The position numbers were made by a program, and so were the translations under genes. The notes under the pieces were generated by a model that saw only the letters and a list, made by a program, of their open reading frames with translations, ran no database searches and was not told where the DNA came from. This document shows positions 8,575-15,501 of a stretch of 19,518 bases of DNA, piece by piece (positions within the stretch are counted from its first letter, which is position 1; each line of letters begins with the position of its first letter). The stretch is taken from positions 1 to 19,518 of the forward strand of contig JBFIHA010000049.1 of the NCBI GenBank assembly GCA_041602035.1, in the 5' to 3' direction. Origin of the DNA: JAOTVV01 sp041602035 (GTDB lineage Bacteria; Gemmatimonadota; Gemmatimonadetes; Gemmatimonadales; GWC2-71-9).

Positions 8575-9015
8575 ATGACCCGCACGACGTTCTCTCTGTT
8601 GGCTCTCATGACCCCGGTGCTGATCGGCTGCGGCGACGCGACCGGTCTCGATCCGGTGGAGCTGGCCGGCACCTGGAGTGCGCTCGAGTACCGATTCACC
8701 AATCCGGCAAACACGTCACAGACCGTGGAGCTCATCGCGCTGGGCGGCTCCCTCTCCATCGTGATCCGGGCCGACAGCACCTATACCGCGACGATCCAGG
8801 AGCCGGGTGACGCTCCGGAGACGCGCAGCGGCACCGTCGAGATCCAGGGTGATACGCTGACGATCTCCGAGTCCGGACAGGGCAGCCCGACGCCCTACAT
8901 GGCCCGCCGCTCGGGTGACACCCTGACGATGACGACGTCGGACGAGGACTTCGACTTCGACCAGGACGGCACCGACGACCCCGCGGACGTGCGGATCGTG
9001 CTCGTCAGGCAGTAG
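8575..9015 (+). CDS. Small lipoprotein with lipocalin-like body and DxDxDG loop
   Basis: A 146-residue protein with a lipoprotein signal: MTRTTFSLLALMTPVLIGC, lipobox L-I-G-C with Cys19 as the lipidation site. The mature part starts with LAGTWSALEYRF, resembling the first strand of lipocalin-like domains. It continues with alternating strands such as TYTATIQEPG, GTVEIQGDTLTIS and SGDTLTMTTS. The last 24 residues hold an acidic DFDQDGTDD loop that matches a DxDxDG calcium-binding pattern. I chose ATG 8575 because GGAGG lies 5 nt upstream and the signal peptide begins there; an upstream in-frame extension to 8512 would bury the signal. It would be anchored in the periplasm or outer membrane. 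Function is unknown. It is divergent from the XRE gene. Confidence 0.82.
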   Translation: MTRTTFSLLALMTPVLIGCGDATGLDPVELAGTWSALEYRFTNPANTSQTVELIALGGSLSIVIRADSTYTATIQEPGDAPETRSGTVEIQGDTLTISESGQGSPTPYMARRSGDTLTMTTSDEDFDFDQDGTDDPADVRIVLVRQ

Positions 9016-9060
9016 CACCGGACGGCCGGCACCGACAGGCCGCCGCAATCGATCACGACC

Positions 9061-9092
9061 AACGGGGTCGGCGAGCATCGCCGACCCCGTTT
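9061..9092 (+). terminator. Intrinsic terminator of the lipoprotein gene
   Basis: Perfect 14-bp inverted repeat, arms at 9061-9074 and 9078-9091, with a 3-nt loop. The stem ends in GTT and one further T follows, 45 nt past the lipoprotein stop. Confidence 0.8.
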
Positions 9093-9123
9093 CGCATCCC
9101 CCGCCCTCGCCACAGCCGACGGT

Positions 9124-9166
9124 GGAACCCTTCTCACCAGATCCCCGTAGGACTGCGTAGGGTTCC
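9124..9166. repeat. 8-bp inverted repeat upstream of the M16 gene
   Basis: GGAACCCT at 9124-9131 is repeated as its exact complement at 9159-9166, 27 nt apart. It lies between the lipoprotein terminator and a weak TTGACC (9187-9192) -35-like hexamer in front of the M16 gene. It could be an operator or simply chance. Confidence 0.3.
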
Positions 9167-9247
9167 TCCCGCGACGCCCGCCCTTCTTGACCGGGCGCCG
9201 ACGAGGAGATAGCTCCACACAACGACTTCACACGGCGGGAGCACATC

Positions 9248-12004
9248 ATGCGCATTCTGCGACAACTCCCTGCGCTCGCAGGCACACTGTTCACGGTCGG
9301 AGCGCTGCTCACACCGAGCCTCGCAACGGCGCAAACCCCCAGCACTGTCGACATCCCGTTCGAGAGATTCACGCTCGACAACGGGCTCACCGTGATCGTC
9401 CACGAAGATCACAAGGCCCCGATCGTCGCCGTGAACGTGTGGTACCACGTGGGCTCGAAGAACGAGAAACCCGGACGCACGGGCTTCGCCCACCTGTTCG
9501 AGCACCTCATGTTCAACGGCAGCGAGCACTACAACGACGATTACTTCAAGGTGCTCGAACCCCTCGGCGCGACGGACCTCAACGGCACGACCAACGAAGA
9601 CCGCACGAACTACTTCCAGAACGTCCCGACCTCCGCACTCGACGTCGCCCTCTGGATGGAATCCGACCGGATGGGCCATCTGCTCGGCGCCATCGATCAG
9701 GCGAGACTCGACGAACAGCGCGGGGTGGTACAGAACGAGAAACGGCAGGGTGAAAACCAGCCTTACGGCAAGGTGTGGAACGAGATCGCGCAGAACACGT
9801 ACCCCAAGGGACATCCGTACTCCTGGAGCGTGATCGGCTCGATGGAAGATCTCAACGCCGCGAGCCTGGAGGACGTGCAGGAGTGGTTCCGCACCTACTA
9901 CGGACCGTCGAACGCGGTCGTGGTGATGGCCGGCGACATCGAAGTCGCCACCGCCAGGGAGAAGGCAGAGCGCTATTTCGGCGACATCCCGCCGGGGCCA
10001 CCGATCGCGAAGCATCAGACCTGGATCGCCAAGCGAAGCGGCGTACAGCGGCAGATCATGCAGGATCGCGTGCCCCAGGCGCGCATCTACATGGTCTGGA
10101 ACGTGCCCGCCGGCACGAGCCGGGACGCGCAGATGCTGGACCTGGTCGGTGACGTGCTGACGTCCGGGAAGACCTCGCGGCTCTACAAGCGCCTCGTGTA
10201 CGACGAACAGATCGCGACCAGTGTGGGCGTCTTCGTCGACACCCGCGAGATCGGGAGCCAGTTCATCGTGATCGCGACCGCGCGGCCCGACGCCGACCTG
10301 GCGGAGGTGGAGCGCGGCGTGGACGAAGAGATCGCGCGCCTCATCCGGACCGGTCCGACGCCCGCGGAGCTGCAGCGTGTCAAGACGCAGGCCCGGGCCG
10401 GCTTCATTCGCGGCGTGGAGCGCATCGGCGGGTTCGGCGGCAAGTCCGACGTCCTCGCCCAGGGCGAGGTGTACGCCGGCAATCCGGGATTCTACAAGAC
10501 GCGGCAGGCGTGGATCGCCGGGGCGACCGCCCAGGACCTGCGCGGTGCCGCCGAACGCTGGCTCTCCGACGGCGTGTTCAAGATCGAGGTCCACCCGTTC
10601 CCGGAACTCGCGGCGGCCACGTCCGACGTCGACCGGACCGCCGGGGTGCCGACCGCGGGAACCCCACCGACGGCAGAATTTCCGACACTGCAGCGCGCGA
10701 CGCTGTCCAACGGTCTCGAAGTCGTACTCGCCGAGCGGCACACCATTCCGGTGGTGCAGTTCCAGCTCCTGGTCGACGCCGGCTATGCCGCTGACCAGTT
10801 CGGCGTGCCCGGCTCGGCGAATCTGGCCATGGACCTCTTGGACGAAGGAACCCGCCGGCGAGACGCGCTCCGGATCAGCGAGGAGCTGGCGCAGCTCGGC
10901 GCGTCGCTCGGCACGGGCGCGAGCCTCGACGCTGCCACCGTCACGTTGTCGGCGCTCAAGGAGAACCTGGACGCGTCCCTGGACATCTACGCCGACGTGA
11001 TCCTAAACCCGGCGTTTCCCGACAACGAGTTCCAGCGCCTCAAGCGGCAGACGTTGGCCCGGATCCAGCAGGAAAAGGCCCAACCGATCGCCATCGCCTT
11101 ACGGGTGTTCTCGAAACTTCTGTACGGCGAAGGCCACGCCTACGGGAACCCGCTCACGGGATCAGGTACGGAGGCATCGGTACAGGGCATGTCCCGCGAC
11201 GACCTCCAACAATTCCACACCACGTGGTTCAAGCCGAACAACGCCAGGCTGCTCGTGGTGGGCGATGTTACTATGGATGAGGTCCGACCCAAGCTCGAGC
11301 AGTTGTTCCGATCGTGGCGGTCCGGCGAGGTCCCGCAGAAGAACCTTGCGGTCGTGCCGCAGAAGGACGCGTCGGCCGTGTACCTCTTCGACCGGCCGGG
11401 GGCGCTGCAGTCGATGATCATCGCCGGACACGTCGCGCCACCGCAGAACAACCCCGACGAGATCGCGATCGAATCCATGAACGCCATTCTCGGCGGCGAG
11501 TTCAGCGCACGGATCAACATGAACCTGCGCGAGGACAAGCACTGGTCGTACGGCGCACAGAGCCTCTTCTGGCCAGCCAAGGGGCAGCGGCCGTTCTTCG
11601 TTTACGCTCCGGTTCAGACGGACAAGACCAAAGAGTCGATGGCCGAGATTCAGGCCGAACTGAGCGCGATTCGTGGCGACCGCCCGCCGACCGCCGACGA
11701 GCTCGGGCGGGTGAAGGCCTCACAGACGCTCACGCTGCCGGGACGGTGGGAGACTGCCGGTGCCATCATGGGATCCATCTCACAGATCGTGCAGTTCGGT
11801 CTGCCGGACGACCATTTCTCGACCTACGCATCCAAGGTGCGTGACCTGCAGTTGCCGCAGATCTCGAAGGCGGCGGGCTCCGTCCTGCATCCCGACAAGG
11901 TGGTGTGGGTCGTGGTAGGCGACCGAGAGAAGATCGAAGCCGGTATCCGCGAGCTGGGGTTCGGACCCGTGCAACTCATCGATGCCGACGGAAACGTGAA
12001 GTAG
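9248..12004 (+). CDS. M16 family zinc metallopeptidase, two fused domains
   Basis: A 918-residue secreted peptidase of the pitrilysin/insulinase type. Signal peptide is about residues 1-29 (ending ATAQ). The first M16 unit carries the inverted zinc motif HLFEH (His82, Glu85, His86), with Glu164 in QNEKRQ as the likely third ligand. The second unit starts near residue 478 (LSNGLEVVL) and has ANLAMDLLDEGT where HxxEH would be, so it is the catalytically inert half. It keeps the conserved pair Arg761...Tyr768 (LREDKHWSYG) that helps bind substrate. M16 proteins of this double layout form a clam-shell chamber that degrades short peptides. The start is ATG 9248 with CGGGAG 6 nt upstream. It would act in the periplasm on imported or released peptides, complementing the S46 enzyme. 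Confidence 0.93.
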   Translation: MRILRQLPALAGTLFTVGALLTPSLATAQTPSTVDIPFERFTLDNGLTVIVHEDHKAPIVAVNVWYHVGSKNEKPGRTGFAHLFEHLMFNGSEHYNDDYFKVLEPLGATDLNGTTNEDRTNYFQNVPTSALDVALWMESDRMGHLLGAIDQARLDEQRGVVQNEKRQGENQPYGKVWNEIAQNTYPKGHPYSWSVIGSMEDLNAASLEDVQEWFRTYYGPSNAVVVMAGDIEVATAREKAERYFGDIPPGPPIAKHQTWIAKRSGVQRQIMQDRVPQARIYMVWNVPAGTSRDAQMLDLVGDVLTSGKTSRLYKRLVYDEQIATSVGVFVDTREIGSQFIVIATARPDADLAEVERGVDEEIARLIRTGPTPAELQRVKTQARAGFIRGVERIGGFGGKSDVLAQGEVYAGNPGFYKTRQAWIAGATAQDLRGAAERWLSDGVFKIEVHPFPELAAATSDVDRTAGVPTAGTPPTAEFPTLQRATLSNGLEVVLAERHTIPVVQFQLLVDAGYAADQFGVPGSANLAMDLLDEGTRRRDALRISEELAQLGASLGTGASLDAATVTLSALKENLDASLDIYADVILNPAFPDNEFQRLKRQTLARIQQEKAQPIAIALRVFSKLLYGEGHAYGNPLTGSGTEASVQGMSRDDLQQFHTTWFKPNNARLLVVGDVTMDEVRPKLEQLFRSWRSGEVPQKNLAVVPQKDASAVYLFDRPGALQSMIIAGHVAPPQNNPDEIAIESMNAILGGEFSARINMNLREDKHWSYGAQSLFWPAKGQRPFFVYAPVQTDKTKESMAEIQAELSAIRGDRPPTADELGRVKASQTLTLPGRWETAGAIMGSISQIVQFGLPDDHFSTYASKVRDLQLPQISKAAGSVLHPDKVVWVVVGDREKIEAGIRELGFGPVQLIDADGNVK

Positions 12005-12030
12005 CCCCAGCGATCGGACCGCGGGGGGAG

Positions 12031-12054
12031 GGGGCCGTGGCGTGCCACGGCCCC
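12031..12054 (+). terminator. Terminator hairpin after the M16 gene
   Basis: GGGGCCGTGG (12031-12040) and its exact complement (12045-12054) flank a 4-nt loop, 26 nt after the stop. The stem is very GC-rich with no U-tract. Confidence 0.65.
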
Positions 12055-12098
12055 CCGTCGTCTGCATCACCGCGCGTCGCTCATCCGACCCGTATCGC

Positions 12099-12126
12099 TT
12101 GACGGGCCAACCGCGGTCACTAATAT
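12099..12126 (+). promoter_or_regulatory. Sigma70-like promoter of the secreted-protein gene
   Basis: TTGACG (12099-12104), a 16-bp spacer and TAATAT (12121-12126) form the best housekeeping-type promoter in the window. Both hexamers are within one or two bases of consensus. Transcription would start near 12133, about 240 nt before the ATG at 12375. Confidence 0.6.
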
Positions 12127-12374
12127 CGAGAAAAGAAGTCGGTTATCAGGTGGGTGGGTATTCTTCCGTCTTCCGGAGTGTGCGACATCGTCGGCACTCG
12201 TTCATCGTCGGCAGTTTCGTCCCTCGCACCGCGAGCCGACACCTCACGGCTCCGGCGGCGGCGCGACCCGGCACCGCGAACCTTCCTTTCGAAGCCAAAT
12301 GCAGTCACGGGCCGAACATCTCCCGACCGGCCGCGCCGGTTCGTTCGGCCAGACCACCCATCAAGGAGGCTTTC
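12127..12374 (+). other. Long non-coding leader with nested hairpin and direct repeat
   Basis: Part of the 370-bp gap (12005-12374) without a convincing gene. An 11-bp direct repeat, CATCGTCGGCA, occurs at 12186-12196 and 12203-12213 (period 17 bp). Just before the ribosome-binding site there is a two-tier stem. The outer arms are GGCCGAAC (12310-12317) / GTTCGGCC (12343-12350). The inner arms are ACCGGC (12326-12331) / GCCGGT (12335-12340). The AAGGAGG Shine-Dalgarno starts at 12363. A weak open frame crosses the leader in phase with the downstream gene, but it has no ribosome-binding site or protein-like composition. It does not match a riboswitch class I can recognise. Confidence 0.4.
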
Positions 12375-12923
12375 ATGCGAGCAGTTCTCACATCCCTCGT
12401 GGTTGCCCTGACGGTGCCCGGACTGGCATTCGCTCAAGGCTCCAGCTACACGAAGCACCCGGACAAGGTCGCCAGCGCCATGAGTGCCGCGCCGGCGTCG
12501 ATCGCGAACGGCGCCACGGTCAGCGATTGGGATGGGACGGTGTTGCGAAAGGGCACCAACGCATGGACATGCATGCCCGACAACCCTGAATCTTCCGGCA
12601 ACGACCCCATGTGCCTCGATGCGCCGTGGCTCAATTGGGCGCACGCATGGATGAACAAGCAAAAGCCGGAGTACACCACCATGGGGTTCGGATACATGTT
12701 GGCCGGGAGCTCCCCCGAGTCCAATGTCGAACCCTACGCCACGGGGCCCACCCCGACCAACCAATGGATCAGCGAGAGTATCCCGCACATCATGATCATC
12801 GTTCCCGATCACCAGGTGCTCGAGGGGCTGACGACGGATCCTCACAACGGGGGCCCATGGGTCATGTGGAAGGGAACGCCCTACGTGCATATCATGGTGC
12901 CGACGACGAAGAAGCCCAACTGA
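12375..12923 (+). CDS. Secreted protein of unknown function (182 aa)
   Basis: The signal peptide is clear: MRAVLTSLVVALTVPGLAFA, with cleavage before QGSS. The mature ~160 residues have two cysteines (CMPDNP and MCLD) that could form a disulfide. They are rich in Trp, Met, His and Pro (APWLNWAHAWMNKQ, IPHIMIIVPDHQVLEG, GGPWVMWKGTPYVHIMVP). I recognise no domain or catalytic motif. The His/Met/Cys content would suit metal or haem binding, but that is only a guess. The start is ATG 12375 with an excellent AAGGAGG 6-7 nt upstream; the in-frame extension upstream to 12042 is rejected because the signal peptide starts here. It is monocistronic: promoter at 12099, hairpin at 12958. Confidence 0.8.
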   Translation: MRAVLTSLVVALTVPGLAFAQGSSYTKHPDKVASAMSAAPASIANGATVSDWDGTVLRKGTNAWTCMPDNPESSGNDPMCLDAPWLNWAHAWMNKQKPEYTTMGFGYMLAGSSPESNVEPYATGPTPTNQWISESIPHIMIIVPDHQVLEGLTTDPHNGGPWVMWKGTPYVHIMVPTTKKPN

Positions 12924-12957
12924 AGGTCCTCACCACCTGAGCAGCGGTGAGCGCAGC

Positions 12958-12992
12958 GCGCCCCGTCGCCGGAGCAACTGGCGGCGGGGCGC
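12958..12992 (+). terminator. Terminator hairpin after the secreted-protein gene
   Basis: 13-bp stem with one G-U pair, arms at 12958-12970 and 12980-12992, with a 9-nt loop, 35 nt after the stop codon. Confidence 0.6.
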
Positions 12993-13057
12993 TCCGCGTA
13001 TCTAGCACCGGACCATCATGAGCCGGCCACGGTAGCGGCCCGCGCGGGGAAAAGCGC

Positions 13058-13107
13058 TGGACAGGTCCACTCAGCCCCGGTACCGTCGATGATGCGACGT
13101 CCCGGGG
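13058..13107 (+). promoter_or_regulatory. Candidate promoter and nested palindrome before the AraC/GyrI gene
   Basis: TGGACA (13058-13063), a 17-bp spacer and TACCGT (13081-13086) form a plausible promoter. A nested dyad overlaps the -10: outer arms CCCCGG (13075-13080) / CCGGGG (13102-13107), inner arms CGTCG (13084-13088) / CGACG (13095-13099). It could be the regulator's own operator or a leader hairpin. The predicted 5' leader is about 90 nt. Confidence 0.4.
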
Positions 13108-13182
13108 TCCGCGCGCCGACAAACCAGCAAGACAAGTCAAGCGACGAGGCCGACGACGACGTAGCATGGTGACGGAGCGGTC

Positions 13183-14085
13183 ATGAAACCGGTGACGTTC
13201 GACGACTACCGCGAGCGCATGCTGCGCGTGCTAGTGTTCATCCAGCAAAACCTCGACCGTGAGCTCGCACTCGAGGAGTTGGCGGATCTCGCCCATTTCT
13301 CGCCCTACCACTTCCACCGGATCTTCCGCGGGATGGTGGGAGAGAGCCTCGGCGCCCACGTCCGTCGCATCCGTCTGGAGCGCGCCGCCCAGCGCCTCCG
13401 ATCCTCGGACGACGGCGTAACGCGCATCGCGCTCGAGGCAGGCTACCAGAGCCACGCGGCCTTCACGAGAGCGTTCCGCGCCATGACCGGTACATCACCC
13501 TCCGCCTTCCGGGCGCGGCACCGGCTCCCGCGGTTCGACACGACACCGTCGGGTGTGCGGTACGAGCCTTCCGGTGGTGTCCCCGCGTTCACCCCCAGGG
13601 ATTCCGGAGGTGCAAGCATGCAGGTCTCCATCCAGCATCTGGGACCGTGGCAGGTCGCCTTCACTCGTCACATCGGCCCTTACGACAAGTGCGCCCCAGT
13701 ATGGGAGGAGTTCCTCGCGCGCATGGGCGCCGCGGGTCACCTGGGCGCGGGCACCCTGTTCATCGGCATGTGTCATGACGACCCCGATATCACTCCGGCC
13801 GAAAGGACACGCTATGACTGCTGCGTAACGGTGGACGACGACTTCGCACCCCAGGGTCCGATCGGTGTTCAGACGATTCCGGAGGGCGTCTTCGCGGTCA
13901 CCACACATCACGGCCCGTACGACGCACTTGGCGACACGTATGCCAAGCTCTGCGGCGAGTGGATCCCAAGAAGCGGGCGCGTCATCCGATCTGCACCATG
14001 TCTCGAGGTCTATCTCAACAGCCCCGAAAGTACCGAGCCGGAGGAACTGCTCACCGACATCTACATGCCACTCGAGCCGAGGTGA
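13183..14085 (+). CDS. AraC-family regulator with C-terminal GyrI-like domain
   Basis: A 300-residue transcription factor. The N-terminal ~110 residues hold two AraC/Rob-type helix-turn-helix units: LALEELADLAHFSPYHFHRIF near residues 28-48, and VTRIALEAGYQSHAAFTRAFRAMTG near 79-103. A Pro/Gly-rich linker follows. From residue 146 there is a GyrI/SbmC-like ligand domain with the repeated signatures HIGPYD (His163) and HHGPYD (His242, His243). In this family (Rob, BmrR-like, SbmC) the GyrI fold binds hydrophobic or cationic small molecules, so this is probably a ligand-responsive activator, for example of efflux or detoxification genes. The start is ATG 13183 with GGAG at 13174-13177. It is followed after 11 nt by a second GyrI-like gene, so the two are probably co-transcribed. 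An internal start at 13618 is listed separately. Confidence 0.92.
   Translation: MKPVTFDDYRERMLRVLVFIQQNLDRELALEELADLAHFSPYHFHRIFRGMVGESLGAHVRRIRLERAAQRLRSSDDGVTRIALEAGYQSHAAFTRAFRAMTGTSPSAFRARHRLPRFDTTPSGVRYEPSGGVPAFTPRDSGGASMQVSIQHLGPWQVAFTRHIGPYDKCAPVWEEFLARMGAAGHLGAGTLFIGMCHDDPDITPAERTRYDCCVTVDDDFAPQGPIGVQTIPEGVFAVTTHHGPYDALGDTYAKLCGEWIPRSGRVIRSAPCLEVYLNSPESTEPEELLTDIYMPLEPR
13606..13620 (+). promoter_or_regulatory. Internal Shine-Dalgarno and in-frame ATG at the GyrI domain boundary
   Basis: GGAGG (13606-13610), a 7-nt spacer and an in-frame ATG (13618-13620, Met146) form a better ribosome-binding site than the gene's own start. The ATG falls exactly where the GyrI-like domain begins. 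Translation from it would give a 155-residue stand-alone GyrI-like protein, close to the length of SbmC. It may be chance, since the linker codons also spell Ser-Gly-Gly-Ala-Ser-Met. Confidence 0.45.
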
Positions 14086-14096
14086 GGGAGGGAACG

Positions 14097-14732
14097 ATGG
14101 GTGTCAAACGCACAGTGGCAACTGAGAAGGTCGATCTATTCAAGAAGCACCACGCGGAGTACGTGGCGCCGAGCAAGCCGCAGTTGATCACCGTGGGTCC
14201 GGCGCGCTACCTCGCCGTGACCGGGCGCGGCCGTCCGGGTGGTGAGGAGTTCCAGGCCAAGCTGGGAGCACTGTTCGGCGTGGCGTTCACCATCAAGATG
14301 ACGCGCAAGTTCGCGGGCAAGGGCGACTACGTCGTCGGAAAGCTGGAGGGTCAATACTGGCCGGACCCGGGCGTGCCCGATCCGTTCGACCCCCCCCTCG
14401 ACGAGATGAATTGGCGGCTCATGATCCGCACCCCGGCCGTCGTGGGCGCGTCGGACGTGAAGGACGCGGTCGCGAAGCTCACTGCCAAGGGAAAGGGTGA
14501 CCGGGCGGACGAGGTTGCGGTCTACGACGTGACGCAGGGCGTGTGCGTGCAGATGCTGCACGTGGGGCCCTACGACCGGGAGATCGAGAGCATCAAGCGC
14601 ATGCTTGCCTTCGCGGAACCGCAGGGATACACGTACGGTGGACCCCACCACGAGATCTATCTCTCCGATCCGCGCCGCGTCCCACCGGAGCGGCTGCGCA
14701 CGATCCTGCGGCTCCCCCTGAGCAAGGCCTAG
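14097..14732 (+). CDS. GyrI-like small-molecule-binding protein
   Basis: A 211-residue cytosolic protein of the stand-alone GyrI-like group. Its first ~60 residues (VDLFKKHHAEYVAPSKPQ, then VGPARYLAVTGRGRPGGEEF) match the usual N-terminus. The first half continues with VGKLEGQYWPDP and WRLMIRTP. The second has HVGPYDRE (His155) and the terminal HHEIYLSDPRRVPPERLRTILRLPL. Related stand-alone proteins bind or hydrolyse hydrophobic cyclopropane-containing toxins in some bacteria; whether this one is an enzyme is unknown. I chose ATG 14097 because GGGAGGG precedes it and the family N-terminus begins here; an extension to 13959 would overlap the AraC gene. The 11-nt gap to the AraC/GyrI gene indicates an operon, and a sensor-plus-effector pair is the natural reading. 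Confidence 0.88.
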   Translation: MGVKRTVATEKVDLFKKHHAEYVAPSKPQLITVGPARYLAVTGRGRPGGEEFQAKLGALFGVAFTIKMTRKFAGKGDYVVGKLEGQYWPDPGVPDPFDPPLDEMNWRLMIRTPAVVGASDVKDAVAKLTAKGKGDRADEVAVYDVTQGVCVQMLHVGPYDREIESIKRMLAFAEPQGYTYGGPHHEIYLSDPRRVPPERLRTILRLPLSKA

Positions 14733-14754
14733 GTCTCACTCGGCTCCTGCGTAA

Positions 14755-14788
14755 GGCGACCTGTGCCCTGAAGGGCGCACCGGTCGCC
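14755..14788 (+). terminator. Hairpin after the GyrI-like operon
   Basis: Outer arms GGCGACC (14755-14761) / GGTCGCC (14782-14788) enclose an inner GCCC (14765-14768) / GGGC (14773-14776) with a TGAA loop. It starts 22 nt after the GyrI stop. Confidence 0.5.
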
Positions 14789-14819
14789 ATCTTCACGCGT
14801 TTCCGTGACGGAGCCTAGC

Positions 14820-15499
14820 ATGTCCCAGGATCAGGGCCGGCCTTCCACACCCGAGACCACCCGCGAGCGGGTGCATCGGATGATCTTCGGCCACGACACG
14901 CCGACCGGGAAGGCGTTCGACATCATCCTCATCGTCACCATCGTGGCAAGCGTCATCGTGGTGATGCTGGACAGCGTCCGGACGGCGCGGCTGGAGTACG
15001 GCGGGGTCCTCCGCACGCTGGAGTGGATCTTCACCATCCTCTTCACCATCGAATACGTCGTGCGGTTGTGGTGCGTGCCAAAGGCCATCCGGTACGCGCG
15101 GAGCTTCTTCGGCATCGTGGACCTGTTGGCGATTCTTCCCACCTAGCTGAGCCTGTTCATCCCCGGCGGGCAGGCGCTTCTCAGCGTCCGTGCGCTCCGC
15201 TTTTTGGGGGCGTTTCGCGTGCTCAAGCTCGGTCAGTACGTGTCTGAGGCTGCAGTCTTGATGCGCGCGCTGCGTCAGAGTCGCCAGAAGATCACGGTGT
15301 TCATTGCCGCGGTGCTCACGCTGGTCGTCATCATGGGCTCGCTGTCGAGCTGGGGAACGTCGCTCGTCGAGCGCGGGCGGAACGGCTGTGCCAGCGCTGC
15401 GAGCTGACGGGACACGATGTCGACGCGACTTACTGCAAGCGATGCGGCGACAGGATCGCCGCCGTCAGGCTGGAGGAGAGAGACTCCGCGATCTTCTAA
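14820..15499 (+). pseudogene. Decayed voltage-gated (Kv-type) potassium channel
   Basis: The N-terminal ~108 codons are intact. They hold transmembrane S1 (FDIILIVTIVASVIVVML), S2 (LEWIFTILFTIEYVVRLW) and most of S3 (FFGIVDLLAILPT). Three lesions follow. First, an in-frame TAG at 15144-15146 sits where relatives have Tyr (ILPT-Y-LSLFIPGG). Second, in the S4 segment after it (VRALRFLGAFRVLKL) one of the regularly spaced arginines is Gly. Third, after S5 residues VLTLVVIMGSL (ending 15344) the frame jumps: the next phase reads VELGNVARRARAERLCQRC and ends in a zinc-ribbon tail (CKRCGDR) with TAA at 15497-15499. The P-loop with the TVGYGD filter and S6 is missing, by an out-of-frame deletion at about 15337-15346. 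The start ATG 14820 has GGAG at 14810-14813. The remnant cannot form a channel. Confidence 0.85.
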
Positions 15500-15501
15500 C
15501 G

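Noticed and set aside
12042..12374. N-terminal extension of the secreted protein
   Set aside because: The signal peptide and a perfect ribosome-binding site are at 12375; the upstream frame has no ribosome-binding site and a shadow-like composition.
13959..14096. N-terminal extension of the second GyrI-like protein overlapping the AraC gene
   Set aside because: GGGAGGG and the family N-terminus place the start at 14097.
15144..15146. TAG in the channel gene as a recoded (read-through) codon
   Set aside because: A separate out-of-frame deletion removes the pore, so read-through could not restore a channel; no other gene here shows internal TAG.
15337..15346. Programmed frameshift in the channel gene
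   Set aside because: The pore and S6 are physically absent, not merely in another frame, and no slippery sequence is seen.
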